A stretch of DNA of 35,176 nt, from NCBI RefSeq assembly GCF_000282615.1, contig NZ_AKIY01000181.1:1-35176 (forward strand), given 5' to 3'. The stretch is from Bradyrhizobium sp. YR681. GTDB lineage: Bacteria > Pseudomonadota > Alphaproteobacteria > Rhizobiales > Xanthobacteraceae. Position 1 is the stretch's first letter. Each line of letters starts with the position of its first letter. This document shows positions 19,211 to 28,296 of this stretch, one piece after another. The notes beneath the pieces are model-generated. The model did not search any database. It had not been told where the DNA came from and worked only from the letters and a program-made list of their open reading frames with translations. Made by a program: the position numbers and the translations under genes.

Positions 19211-22154
19211 ACACGCGCCGCACCTCGCCCTGCGTCTCCTTTACCCGTGCCTCCAGCGACGAGAAGTCCGGCGCATCGCCGGCGCGTGCCATGACGCGCA
19301 ACAGATCGGTGCCGGCGGTTTCGGGCTTGAAGCGGTCGCTGACGCACAGCCGCAGGATCTGCGTCAGGTCGTGATAGAGCCGCGCCGCGGCCCGCAGGAT
19401 CTCGGCCTCCGACTGCGCGAGCACGCCGAGCCTGGCTGCGTTGTCCAGCACCTGAAGCGTGCTGACATCGAGAATCTCAGGCTTGGCATGGGCGTGCACG
19501 AGCTGGAGATATTGCGCGATGAAGTCGATGTCGACCATGCCGCCGGCGGCGTATTTGAGATCCCAATGGTCGGTCTCGCCTTTCTCCTGCGCGATCGCGC
19601 GCCGCATGTCGGCGACGTCATTGGCGACGACGGCCCGGTCGCGGCGGCGGGTCAGGACGTCACGGATGACGCGCTCGATCCGCTCGCAAAACTCAGATGA
19701 TGCCGACACCACGCGCGCGCGCGTCAGCGCCATGTGCTCCCAGGTCCAGGCTTCGTTGGCCTGGTAATCTGCGAAGGAAGCGAGGCTCGACGCCACGGGG
19801 CCGGCGCGCCCGGACGGGCGCAGCCGCATGTCGATCTCGTAGAGCACGCCGTAATTGGTGCGCGTGGTGAAGGCGCTGATCAGGCGCTGGGTGAAGCGGG
19901 CGAAATAATGCGCGCCGTGAAGCGACTTCACGCCGTCGGAGTCCGGATCTTCGCCGTCGAAATCGTAGAGCAGGATCAGGTCGAGGTCGGATGACGCCGT
20001 CATCTCGCGGCTGCCGAGCCGGCCCATCGCGATGATGGCGGTCTCCTGCCCCTTGATCCGGCCGTGCTGGGCCGCAAATCGATCGGCGACGAGTCCGTGC
20101 ACGGTGTGGACGATGCCTTCGGCGACGTCGGCGAAAGCCGTGCTCGCCTGTTGTGCCGAGACCGTGCCCGACAGAATGCGCGTGCCGATCAGGAACAGGC
20201 TCTCCTGTCCGAATAGGCGCAGGCGATCGAGGAACTCCTCGTATGAGGCTGCATCCTGCACGGTGGCGGCGAGACGCGCCGACAATTCCCGCCTGTCCGG
20301 CATCGCGCCGAAGAAGCGCGGATCGATCAGGCCGTCCATCAGCTGCGGCTGCCGCGCCAGCATCTCGCCGAGCCGGGGCGCTGCCCCCAGCACCAGCGCC
20401 ACGAGCGCGACGAGGTCGCGGTTCTGGCCGAGCAGCGTGATCAGCCGGCCGCCCCGCTGGAGCGCCCCGAGGAAATGATCGAACGACACCACGGCGCGGT
20501 CCGGCTCCTCGGCATGCGCAAGGCCGTCGATCAGGGCCGGCACGAATTCGACGAAGGCGCTTCGCGTCGTCTCATTGCGGAACACGCGATAGTCGCCGGT
20601 GATCCAGTCGCGCACGGTCTGCGCGACGGCGGCGGGCTTCTTGAAACCGAGCGTCGCCAGATGTTGCAGCAGGCGCGGGTCGTCCGGGCCCACACCGTAG
20701 TCGAGCGCCGGCAGCTTTGCCGTGCCGGTCGGATCATCGCCCTCAAAGAGCTTCTCATAATGCCCCTGCACGATCCCGAGCTGCCGCAACAGATCGCGCG
20801 CAAGGGCCTCGCGATCGGGGTAGCCGAAGAAGCGGGCAAAGCGTTCGACCGCCTCCTTGTCGTCGGGCAGCGCATGGGTCTGCTCGTCGGCGATCATCTG
20901 GAGACGGTGCTCGACCCGGCGCAAAAATTCATAGGCTATGGTCAGCTCATCGCGGGCGACAGAGGTGATCCAGTTGCTGGACGCGAGAATGTCGAGCGCG
21001 GCCAGCGTCGACCGAACCCGCAATTCCGGATGGCGCCCGCCGGCGATCAATTGCTGGGTCTGCGCGAAGAACTCGATCTCGCGGATGCCGCCGCGGCCGA
21101 CCTTGACGTTGTGGCCTTCGACCGCGACCTCGCTCTGGCCGCGATAGGTCTGCATCTGCCGCTTCATGTCGTGGACGTCGGCGAGCGCGGCGAAGTCGAG
21201 ATGCTTGCGCCAGACGAACGGTGCGATCTCGGCGAGCAGCGCCTCGCCCGCTTTGGGATCTCCGGCGCAGGCCCGCGCCTTGATCATCGCGGCGCGCTCC
21301 CAGGTGCGCCCTTCCCGCTCGTAATAATGCAGCGCGGCGTCGCGCGAGATCGCGACCTGCGTCGAGGACGGATCGGGACGCAGCCGCAGATCGACGCGGA
21401 AGACGTAGCCGTCATAGGTGCGCTGCTGGAGGATGCGCGCCATGCCCTGGGTCACGCGGACGAAGAAAGGCTGCGGCTCGATGTCGGGGGCCAGCGTCGT
21501 CGTGTGGGGATCGAAGAAGACGATGAGGTCGATGTCGCTGGAATAGTTCAGCTCGCCCGCGCCCATCTTGCCCATGGCGAGCACGATCAGGCCGCAGCCC
21601 TCTTCCGGTGCCTCCGGATCGGGCGGCAGGATTTTTCCACGTGCGGCTTCCTGCCGCAGCTGATATCCGAGCGCCGCCTGCACCGAGGACACCGCGACAT
21701 CGGTCAGCGCCGCCGTCACCCGCATCACCGGCCAGACCGCGCCGATGTCGCACAGCGCGATCAGCAGGGCTGCCTCCGCCTTCATGCGGCGAAGCAGCCG
21801 CATCACCTCGGCCTCGTCGCCTGCGGCGAGCACCGCATCCCTCGTCTCCGCGATCAGCGCGGCGAGATGCAGATCCGGATCGCATTCCAGCAGCCGGATC
21901 AGGCGCGGCGGATCGGCGCGCACCAGATCGAACAGATAGGGCGAGAACTCCGCGATCCCGGTCAGGATATCCCGCGCGAAGGGATGCACCAGCAACGCGC
22001 CAAGACGGGCCGATTGCGCCGGCTCGAGCTCGACCAGCCAGTTCTCGAAGCGTCGTTCGTCGATGGTGGAAGCGGCAATATGGGGAGCCTCCGCGAAGCG
22101 CGCGGCCAGGCTCTCACCATGCTTGTCCGCGTTTCCCGGCGCGGAGTGGTTCAT
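19173..22154 (-). CDS. glnE: bifunctional glutamine synthetase adenylyltransferase/deadenylylase
   Basis: The 993-residue GlnE has the two nucleotidyltransferase domains of the family. The N-terminal deadenylylase domain has G-A-G-E-L-N-Y-S-S-D-I-D-L-I-V-F-F-D at about 198-215. The C-terminal adenylylase domain has G-S-R-E-M-T-A-S-S-D-L-D-L-I-L-L-Y-D near 709-726. A helical PII-responsive linker lies between them. It switches glutamine synthetase off and on by AMP addition and removal according to PII and glutamine. Its ATG overlaps the stop of the upstream histidine kinase (ATGA), so it is the third gene of a coupled regulator-kinase-glnE operon. Its last 12 codons and stop overlap fdsD on the other strand. 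Confidence 0.96.
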   Translation of the reverse strand: MNHSAPGNADKHGESLAARFAEAPHIAASTIDERRFENWLVELEPAQSARLGALLVHPFARDILTGIAEFSPYLFDLVRADPPRLIRLLECDPDLHLAALIAETRDAVLAAGDEAEVMRLLRRMKAEAALLIALCDIGAVWPVMRVTAALTDVAVSSVQAALGYQLRQEAARGKILPPDPEAPEEGCGLIVLAMGKMGAGELNYSSDIDLIVFFDPHTTTLAPDIEPQPFFVRVTQGMARILQQRTYDGYVFRVDLRLRPDPSSTQVAISRDAALHYYEREGRTWERAAMIKARACAGDPKAGEALLAEIAPFVWRKHLDFAALADVHDMKRQMQTYRGQSEVAVEGHNVKVGRGGIREIEFFAQTQQLIAGGRHPELRVRSTLAALDILASSNWITSVARDELTIAYEFLRRVEHRLQMIADEQTHALPDDKEAVERFARFFGYPDREALARDLLRQLGIVQGHYEKLFEGDDPTGTAKLPALDYGVGPDDPRLLQHLATLGFKKPAAVAQTVRDWITGDYRVFRNETTRSAFVEFVPALIDGLAHAEEPDRAVVSFDHFLGALQRGGRLITLLGQNRDLVALVALVLGAAPRLGEMLARQPQLMDGLIDPRFFGAMPDRRELSARLAATVQDAASYEEFLDRLRLFGQESLFLIGTRILSGTVSAQQASTAFADVAEGIVHTVHGLVADRFAAQHGRIKGQETAIIAMGRLGSREMTASSDLDLILLYDFDGEDPDSDGVKSLHGAHYFARFTQRLISAFTTRTNYGVLYEIDMRLRPSGRAGPVASSLASFADYQANEAWTWEHMALTRARVVSASSEFCERIERVIRDVLTRRRDRAVVANDVADMRRAIAQEKGETDHWDLKYAAGGMVDIDFIAQYLQLVHAHAKPEILDVSTLQVLDNAARLGVLAQSEAEILRAAARLYHDLTQILRLCVSDRFKPETAGTDLLRVMARAGDAPDFSSLEARVKETQGEVRRVFRALLEGSASTR

Positions 22155-23611
22155 GCCACCTTCTGTGGCACATCCGGTATTGGGGGAGCAACCCTGTCAC
22201 CGGCGCCCGCACGCGCCGGAAGCACCAGCGTGGCGACGAGGCCCGGATGGGCATCCCCCAGCCGCAATTCCCCGCCATGGAGTGTCGCGACGGCGGAGGC
22301 GAGGCTGAGGCCGAGGCCGGAGCCCGGCAGCGTGCGGCTGGCCTCCAGCCGCACGAATCGCTCGACGGCATGCTTGCGATCGGCTTCCGGGATACCGGGG
22401 CCGCGATCGGTGACGCTGAGCAGCACCTGGTCGCCCTCGCGCCTCGCCTCGATCGTGATCTGCCTGGAGTCCATGCTGACCACGGTTCCAGCGGTCTGCA
22501 CGACCGGCTTGCCATATTTGATCGCATTCTCGACCAGGTTAGCGAGCGCCTGGCTGATCAATTCGCGGTTGGCGTGGACCGGCGTCGGATCGGCCTTGAC
22601 CTTCAAGGTCATGCCGTCGTCTTCGGCCAGCGGCTCGTAAAGCTCGTGGATGCCACCGGCGACGTCGGCCGCGTCGAAATCATCCATGTTGCCGCGGGCC
22701 TGTCCGGACTCGGCGCGCGCGATCATCAGCAGCGCGTTGAAGGTACGGATCAGGCCGTCGGATTCCTCGATGGTCCGCTCCAGCGCGGCGCGGTAATCGG
22801 CCTCGCTGCCCGATTTCGCCAGCGCCTCCTCGGCGCGGTTGCGCAGGCGCGTCAGCGGCGTCTTGAGGTCGTGGGCGATATTGTCGGAGACTTCCTTCAA
22901 TCCCGCCATCAGCGCCTCGATCCGCTCGAGCATGGCGTTGAGATTTTCCGCAAGACGATCGAGCTCGTCGCCGCTGCGCCCCACCGGCAGGCGCCCGCTG
23001 AGATCGCCGGTCATGATGCGCTGGGCGGTGCCGGTCATCGCATCGATGCGCGTCAGCACCCTGCGCGCGACGAAGATGCCGCCGCCGAGGCCAAGCACGA
23101 CGACGATCAGGATCGACCATTGCGCCGCCTTCGCCACGATGCCGAACAGCCGCCGCCGCTCGGCGAGATCGCGTCCGATCAGAAGCCTGAAACCGTTTTC
23201 CAGTTCGGTGACGCGAACCAGCGCGAGATGGTCGCGGTCGTCGGCATCCTCGATCCGCCGGTAGGCGGTCTCGGACCAGCCGCGCGTCGCCATTACGCCC
23301 GGCGCCAGCGAGCCGACATTGCCGGCGATCGACTGCCCGGTCGGCGTCGTCACGAGGTAGAGGTTGGCGCCCGGCCGCAGCGCGCGGTATTCGATCGCGA
23401 GCACGAGCGCGCGCAGGCCCCGGCGGCCGTAGATCTCGTTGATCTCCGAGGTCTCGGCATTGACCGTCTGCGTGATCTCTTCGGTAATCAGCCGCCGCGT
23501 ATTCCAGGCGAAATAGCCGAGCAGCGAGGCCGCGAAGATCCCGAACAGGAACAGGTAGACCAGCGTCAGCCGGAATGCCGTGGTGCGGACGAGTTTACCG
23601 AATGCCGTCAC
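22151..23611 (-). CDS. HAMP-containing sensor histidine kinase
   Basis: This 486-residue membrane kinase starts at GTG 23611, inside the end of the regulator gene (17-base overlap). Membrane helices lie near 13-35 and 165-183, with a periplasmic loop of about 125 residues between them. A HAMP domain (184-237) follows, then HisKA with N-I-A-H-D-L-K-T-P-L (phospho-His247). The ATPase domain has N-L-V-E-N-A-I-K-Y, D-R-G-P-G-I-P and G-S-G-L-G-L-S. It should phosphorylate the OmpR-type regulator encoded just upstream. A degP homologue lies upstream of the regulator and glnE directly downstream, suggesting an envelope signal, but the stimulus is unknown. Confidence 0.93.
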   Translation of the reverse strand: MTAFGKLVRTTAFRLTLVYLFLFGIFAASLLGYFAWNTRRLITEEITQTVNAETSEINEIYGRRGLRALVLAIEYRALRPGANLYLVTTPTGQSIAGNVGSLAPGVMATRGWSETAYRRIEDADDRDHLALVRVTELENGFRLLIGRDLAERRRLFGIVAKAAQWSILIVVVLGLGGGIFVARRVLTRIDAMTGTAQRIMTGDLSGRLPVGRSGDELDRLAENLNAMLERIEALMAGLKEVSDNIAHDLKTPLTRLRNRAEEALAKSGSEADYRAALERTIEESDGLIRTFNALLMIARAESGQARGNMDDFDAADVAGGIHELYEPLAEDDGMTLKVKADPTPVHANRELISQALANLVENAIKYGKPVVQTAGTVVSMDSRQITIEARREGDQVLLSVTDRGPGIPEADRKHAVERFVRLEASRTLPGSGLGLSLASAVATLHGGELRLGDAHPGLVATLVLPARAGAGDRVAPPIPDVPQKVA

Positions 23612-24275
23612 GGATCATGTACCCGGCGCCGCGGATCGTGTGCAGCAGCGGCCGCTCAAAACCCTTGTCGATCTTGGAGCGCAGCCGCGAAATGTGCACG
23701 TCGATCACGTTGGTCTGCGGATCGAAATGATAGTCCCAGACATTCTCCAGCAGCATGGTGCGCGTCACCACCTGGCCGGCGTGCTTCATGAGGTATTCGA
23801 GCAGGCGGAATTCGCGCGGCTGGAGCGTCAGCTCGTCCTTGCCGCGGGCGACGCGGTGGGACAGCCGGTCGAGCTCGAGATCGCCGACCCGGTAGAGCGT
23901 GTCCTCGGCAGGCCCACCGCGGCGGCGCGACAGCACCTCGACCCGGGCCAAAAGCTCGGCGAAGGAATAGGGTTTTGGCAGATAGTCGTCGCCGCCGGCG
24001 CGCAGGCCCTTGATGCGATCGTCGACCTGTCCGAGTGCGGAGAGAATCAGCACCGGCGCCGTGTTGCCCTTGTCGCGCAGCGCGCCGATCAGCGACAGGC
24101 CGTCGCGCTTGGGCAGCATGCGGTCGACCACCAGCACGTCGTAATCGCCGCTCTCGGCCATGGCGAGGCCTTCCTCGCCGTCGGCGGCGTGGTCGGCAAT
24201 GTGTCCGACTTCGCGAAACGCCTTCACGAGGTAGTCGGCGGATTCGCGGTCGTCTTCAATGATGAGGAGGCGCAT
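23595..24275 (-). CDS. OmpR/PhoB-family response regulator
   Basis: This 226-residue two-domain regulator has a receiver domain with E-D-D at 7-9, phospho-acceptor Asp51 (V-V-D-R-M-L-P) and the switch Lys in Y-L-P-K-P-Y. It is followed by a winged-helix DNA-binding domain with L-T-L-Q-P-R-E-F-R-L-L-E-Y-L and the recognition helix region N-V-I-D-V-H-I-S-R-L-R-S-K-I. I chose ATG 24275 because it gives the standard receiver N-terminus; a TTG at 24305 next to AGAAGG would add ten residues and cannot be excluded. It overlaps the kinase gene by 17 bases. A terminator upstream separates it from degP, so it probably has its own promoter in 24276-24370. Confidence 0.94.
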   Translation of the reverse strand: MRLLIIEDDRESADYLVKAFREVGHIADHAADGEEGLAMAESGDYDVLVVDRMLPKRDGLSLIGALRDKGNTAPVLILSALGQVDDRIKGLRAGGDDYLPKPYSFAELLARVEVLSRRRGGPAEDTLYRVGDLELDRLSHRVARGKDELTLQPREFRLLEYLMKHAGQVVTRTMLLENVWDYHFDPQTNVIDVHISRLRSKIDKGFERPLLHTIRGAGYMIRDGIR

Positions 24276-24370
24276 CGTGCGTTCGGCGGCGGTCAAGGAG
24301 GTCAACCTTCTCTAAACATGGCGCGAGCGGTAATCGCATGCAAGCCGAGCGGCAGAGTCTCGCAGCGAGA

Positions 24371-24409
24371 AAAAGGGCGGGCGGTGAAGCTGGGGGGACC
24401 TCACCGCCC
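24371..24409 (-). terminator. intrinsic terminator after degP
   Basis: Read on the minus strand, GGGCGGTGA (24409-24401) pairs perfectly with TCACCGCCC (24387-24379) around a 13-base loop. GCCCTTTTT follows. This is a textbook rho-independent terminator about 150 bases after the degP stop and before the response regulator gene. A second, weaker pair (CCTTCCG and CGGAAGG at about 24415-24447) lies just upstream of it. Confidence 0.75.
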
Positions 24410-24559
24410 TAGGCCTTCCGACGGAGGGGGGCGTTTTTCCACCGGAAGGTAGGCTGGGGAAGCGAAACTTACGCTGCTCCCCCGAAGGGCGCCGTCGGCG
24501 GGGGCGACTGATGCCGGCGACACCCCTCAACTCTTGTCGTCTCCTGGGCTCCTGGCGCC

Positions 24560-26137
24560 TCAGCCCTTGGCGAGGGGGATCGCGACGAAGCGCGACTGGC
24601 CGCCGCTCTTCACGCGCATCAGGACGCTGTTCTTGTTGTCGGTCCGCGCCGCGTTGATGGCGTCTCGGACCTCGCCCGCGGTGGCCACGCTCTTGCCGCC
24701 GACTTCGAGAATCACGTCGCCTTCCTTGAAGCCGCGTTCGGCCGCGGCGCTCTTCGGATCGACTTCGGTGACGACGACGCCTTCCTTGCCGGCACCGGCG
24801 ACCGAATTGGCAGGCGCGACCGTCATGCCGAGCTTCGGCACGTCGGTACCCTTGCTCGCACCCTTGCCGCTGTCCTGATCGGTGTCGGCCTTGGCCTCGA
24901 CCGTGTTCGGCAGCTGGCCGAGCGTGAGGTTGACGACCTTGTCCTGGCCCTTGTGGAGCACGTTGAGCTTCACGGTCGCGCCGGGCGCGAGGCCACCGAT
25001 GGTGCGGGCGAGCTCGCGGGCATCCTTGACGGGTTCGCCGTTGACCGAGGTGATGACGTCACCGGACTCGATGCCGGCCTTGGCAGCCGGGCCATTCGCC
25101 TGCGGCTCCGCCACCAGCGCGCCCTCGGCCTTCTTCATGCCGAGGCTGTCGGCGATGTCTGACGTCACCGGTTGAATCTGCACGCCGATCCAGCCGCGGC
25201 TGACCGAGCCCTTGTCCTTAAGCTGCGCCACCACGCTCTTCACGGTGCTGGCGGGAATCGAGAACGCGATGCCGACGCTGCCGCCGGAGGGCGAGTAGAT
25301 CGCGGTGTTGACGCCCATCACCTCGCCGTTGGTGTCGAACGCGGGACCGCCGGAATTGCCCTTGTTTACGGGCGCGTCGATCTGGATGAAATCGTCATAC
25401 GGACCGTTGCCGATGTCGCGGCCGCTGGCCGAGACGATGCCGGCCGTCACGGTGCCGCCGAGACCGAAGGGATTGCCGACCGCCAGCACCCAGTCGCCGA
25501 TCCGCGGCTTGCCGTCGGCAAGCTTGGCGAACGGGAAGTTGGTGCTGCCCTCGACCTTGATCAGGGCAAGGTCGGTGCGCTGGTCGGTCCCGATCACCTT
25601 GGCGGTGTAGGTCTTGCCGTCGTCGGTGGTGACCTCAACCTTGTCGGCGCCGTCGACCACATGGTTGTTGGTCACGGCAAAACCGTCAGCCGAGATGAAG
25701 AAGCCGGAGCCCTGGCCCTGCACGACGCGGCCACGACCGCCCCCCTTCAGGCCCGGAAAACCATCCGGACCGCCGAAGCGGCGGAAGAAGCGCTCCATCG
25801 GCGAGCCCGGCTGGAACGGCGACTGCGCGTCATCGCCGTCATCGTTGCTCGCGGTCTTTTCCTTGATGTTGACCTTCACCGAGATCACCGAGGGCTTCAC
25901 GCGCTCCACGATGTCGGCGAAGCCGATCGGACGCTCGACCTTGCGGACCTCGTTGTTGACCTGCGCATGCGCGGGGGTGCTGAACAGGTCGGCCGGCGAC
26001 ACCGACGGGCTGAAGCCGTAGACGGCTGCGCCGAGGCCGGCGACGACCGAGGCCATCAGCGCGATCCTGCGCGCCGAGAAAACCGACCGGCGCTGCCGGT
26101 AGGACGGAAGGTTCGAAAGGTCGATACGATCGCTCAT
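24560..26137 (-). CDS. degP: DegP/HtrA (Do-like) periplasmic serine protease
   Basis: The 525-residue HtrA-family protease/chaperone degrades misfolded envelope proteins. I chose ATG 26137, with GGAG eight bases upstream; the in-frame start at 26203 adds an unlikely leader. A basic N-terminus and a hydrophobic segment at about 24-43 direct it to the periplasm or anchor it. The trypsin-like domain has the triad His159 (T-N-N-H-V-V), Asp189 (R-T-D-L-A) and Ser262 (G-N-S-G-G-P). Two PDZ domains follow (about 300-390 and 430-515), joined by an Asp/Lys/Gly-rich linker. The adjacent downstream two-component genes suggest shared envelope-stress logic, but the terminator means separate transcripts. 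Confidence 0.95.
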   Translation of the reverse strand: MSDRIDLSNLPSYRQRRSVFSARRIALMASVVAGLGAAVYGFSPSVSPADLFSTPAHAQVNNEVRKVERPIGFADIVERVKPSVISVKVNIKEKTASNDDGDDAQSPFQPGSPMERFFRRFGGPDGFPGLKGGGRGRVVQGQGSGFFISADGFAVTNNHVVDGADKVEVTTDDGKTYTAKVIGTDQRTDLALIKVEGSTNFPFAKLADGKPRIGDWVLAVGNPFGLGGTVTAGIVSASGRDIGNGPYDDFIQIDAPVNKGNSGGPAFDTNGEVMGVNTAIYSPSGGSVGIAFSIPASTVKSVVAQLKDKGSVSRGWIGVQIQPVTSDIADSLGMKKAEGALVAEPQANGPAAKAGIESGDVITSVNGEPVKDARELARTIGGLAPGATVKLNVLHKGQDKVVNLTLGQLPNTVEAKADTDQDSGKGASKGTDVPKLGMTVAPANSVAGAGKEGVVVTEVDPKSAAAERGFKEGDVILEVGGKSVATAGEVRDAINAARTDNKNSVLMRVKSGGQSRFVAIPLAKG

Positions 26138-26307
26138 GCAGAGGTCTCCAGGGCCTTGAATTCCTATCGGTGCCGGATGGCAGCACCTTACGGAGCTCAA
26201 CATGGGGGCTCGCGCCTTACCGTGCGCTGGCGGCGGGGTTAAACTTTTGTAATGAAGGGCAAGATGGATGCGGCGGTTTAGCGCAGGCGGAAAGTTGTGG
26301 CCTGACA

Positions 26308-26325
26308 GGAACTTAATCGAGTTCC
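26308..26325. promoter_or_regulatory. perfect 6+6 inverted repeat upstream of degP
   Basis: GGAACT at 26308-26313 and AGTTCC at 26320-26325 flank six bases (TAATCG). The element is 171 bases before the degP start and 34 bases after the chemotaxis gene. It may be an operator for degP or part of the end of the upstream transcript. No T-tract follows on either strand, which argues against a terminator. Confidence 0.3.
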
Positions 26326-26358
26326 GGCGACGCGCGCCGAGCCGCCTTTTTGGCGCCC

Positions 26359-27702
26359 TCAGCTCGCCCTGACGCTGACGATGAACTCGTCGACTTCCCG
26401 CTTCAGGGTCTCGGCCTGCTGCGACAGATCGACGGCGGAATCCCGGGCCTCCGCCGCCATGCGCCCGGTCTCGGCCGAGGTCGAGGTGATCTGGACGATG
26501 TGATTGGAGACGTCGAGCGTTCCGTGCGCGGCGTCCTGCGCACTGCTTGTGATGTCCTGCGTGGCGTTGCGCTGCTGGGCGGTGTCGACCTCGATCCCGG
26601 ACATGATCGAGGAGATCTCCGACAACGTCTTCGAGATGCCGTCGATCGCCCCGCGCGTCTCCGCGGTGATGCCCTGGATGCTGGCGACGTGGGCGGTGAT
26701 CTCCTCGGTCGCCTTGCTGGTCTGGTGCGCGAGGCTTTTCACCTCGGAGGCAACGACGGCAAAGCCCTTGCCGGCTTCGCCCGCCCGCGCCGCCTCGATG
26801 GTGGCGTTGAGCGCCAAAAGGTTCGTCTGCGATGCGATCGCCTGCACGAGCTGCACGACCTCGCCGATCTTGTCGGCGGCGTCGGACAGCGTATGGATGG
26901 TGTCGCGGCTCTTCTCGGCCTGCGTCGCCGCGCCCTCGGCGCGCTGGGTCGCATCGGTGACGCGGCGGCTGATGGTGACGATCGAATTCGTCATCGCCTC
27001 GGCCGAGCCCGCAACAGTCTGCACGCTGGTGCTGGCCTTGCCCGCCGCACTCGCTACTGCGCTAGCCTTGCTGCTGGTGTCGTTGGCCGTCCGCGACAGC
27101 GTCTCGGCGTTGCTCTTCAGATGCACGGCCGACGATGCCACGCTGTCGACGACGCTGGCGACGAGATCGTTGAAGCGCTTGATCCGCGCATCCAGAAATT
27201 TCGAGCGCTCGGCCTGATGCTGAGCCTCGTGAAGCTGCTGTTCGGTGAGCCGGCGCCGCTCGAGGCCGGTGGTCTTGAAGACTTCCAGCGCACCGGCGAG
27301 CAGGCCGATCTCGTTGGTGCCGCCGAGCCCCGGCACTGGCGTCTCGAACTTCTGGTCGGCGACCTCGCGCATGGCATGCACGATCGCCGCCAGGGGACTG
27401 AGGATGCCGTTGCGCACGGCGAACCAGGTCGTGAGACAGATCGCAACGGCGACGAGCGCGATCCCGCCGCAGGCGATCAGGAACCAGGAGAATGCCGTCT
27501 GCGCCTGCTGGTAGATCAGCATCGCGTGGTCGTGCGCGGGGCCGCTGAGCGCAGCAAAGTCCGACGAGAGGCCAGTGATCTCGTTGTTGAGATAGAGCAC
27601 CGCAACGAAGCCGGTGCCGCCGCCGATGCCCAGCAGGAACAATAATGCAGCGACGACGGCGCCGACCAGGAAGCGGATCGTCAGATTGCTGTTCGTGAAC
27701 AT
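26359..27702 (-). CDS. methyl-accepting chemotaxis protein with minimal periplasmic loop
   Basis: The 447-residue chemoreceptor starts at ATG 27702, directly before a membrane helix ([19 protein letters not shown]). The two membrane helices (about 7-37 and 70-92) are separated by only about 35-40 residues, much shorter than a usual ligand-binding domain. A HAMP domain (about 93-145) and the coiled-coil signalling domain follow, with the conserved hairpin tip [18 protein letters not shown]. No CheR-binding pentapeptide is seen at the C-terminus. It probably senses at or near the membrane and signals to CheA. It lies between the cytochrome c maturation genes and degP. Confidence 0.93.
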   Translation of the reverse strand: MFTNSNLTIRFLVGAVVAALLFLLGIGGGTGFVAVLYLNNEITGLSSDFAALSGPAHDHAMLIYQQAQTAFSWFLIACGGIALVAVAICLTTWFAVRNGILSPLAAIVHAMREVADQKFETPVPGLGGTNEIGLLAGALEVFKTTGLERRRLTEQQLHEAQHQAERSKFLDARIKRFNDLVASVVDSVASSAVHLKSNAETLSRTANDTSSKASAVASAAGKASTSVQTVAGSAEAMTNSIVTISRRVTDATQRAEGAATQAEKSRDTIHTLSDAADKIGEVVQLVQAIASQTNLLALNATIEAARAGEAGKGFAVVASEVKSLAHQTSKATEEITAHVASIQGITAETRGAIDGISKTLSEISSIMSGIEVDTAQQRNATQDITSSAQDAAHGTLDVSNHIVQITSTSAETGRMAAEARDSAVDLSQQAETLKREVDEFIVSVRAS

Positions 27703-27718
27703 CGCTGAGGACTCAAAA

Positions 27719-27752
27719 GTCTGGAATCGAATCTTGCGCCAAGCTTCCAGAC
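27719..27752. promoter_or_regulatory. 8+8 inverted repeat just upstream of the chemoreceptor gene
   Basis: GTCTGGAA at 27719-27726 and TTCCAGAC at 27745-27752 are perfect reverse complements 18 bases apart, ending 17 bases before the ATG at 27702. The position suits an operator or a leader hairpin that could mask the ribosome binding region. A possible -35-like TTGACC lies just upstream on the minus strand. Confidence 0.35.
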
Positions 27753-27809
27753 AAAGGTCAACAGAGCATGAAACACGCGCTGGCAGCGGCCTAAGTATCA
27801 TTACTCAGG

Positions 27810-28292
27810 TCAGGGCGACTTTGGTTCTTCCGACATCAAGGCTGCGACACGCGCCTCTTCCTCGGGCGTGAGCGGCGGAGCCGGTACGTCTGCACCGCTC
27901 CGCGCGCGCCGGCGGATCTGCAGCCACAAGGCGAGGCCCCCGCCAAGCAGCAGCAGCGGCGCAAGCAGCCACAACGCCATGGTCTGTCGCTCGAAGCGCG
28001 GCTTGAGCAGCACGAACTCGCCGTAGCGCGCGACCAGGAAATCGAGCACCTGCGAATTGCTGTCACCGGCCGCTATCCGCTCGCGCACCAGCAGCCGCAG
28101 ATCGCGCGCCAGCGGCGCATCGGAATCGTCGATCGACTGGTTCTGGCAGACCATGCAGCGCAGCTCGCGCGACAAGTCGCGCGCACGTACTTCCTTCGCC
28201 GGATCCGACATGATCTCGTCGGGCTGCACGGCGTGCGCCGCAGGCAATGCCAGCAGCACCAGCGCGAGGATCGCAACCGTCATCCGCCGCAT
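27810..28292 (-). CDS. ccmH: cytochrome c maturation protein CcmH (CycL)
   Basis: This 160-residue membrane protein has a signal peptide and the family motif L-R-C-M-V-C-Q-N-Q-S with redox Cys46 and Cys49. A second membrane helix (about 102-122) and a cytoplasmic Pro/Glu-rich tail follow. CcmH reduces the CxxCH cysteines of apocytochrome c before heme attachment. I chose ATG 28292, four bases after the ccmF stop, with GGAG seven bases upstream; a longer frame from 28346 would overlap ccmF. It is the last gene of ccmIEFH (cycHJKL in rhizobia). Confidence 0.95.
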   Translation of the reverse strand: MRRMTVAILALVLLALPAAHAVQPDEIMSDPAKEVRARDLSRELRCMVCQNQSIDDSDAPLARDLRLLVRERIAAGDSNSQVLDFLVARYGEFVLLKPRFERQTMALWLLAPLLLLGGGLALWLQIRRRARSGADVPAPPLTPEEEARVAALMSEEPKSP

Positions 28293-28296
28293 CAGA

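Noticed and set aside
20475..22640. 721-codon open frame on the plus strand
   Set aside because: Antisense to glnE and the kinase gene; shadow of high GC codon bias.
21608..23791. 727-codon open frame on the plus strand
   Set aside because: Antisense to glnE, the kinase and the regulator; crosses gene borders without any start signal.
26308..26325. EcfG-type general stress promoter (GGAAC at the dyad)
   Set aside because: GGAAC is present on both strands, but no CGTT-like -10 element occurs at 16-17 bases on either strand.
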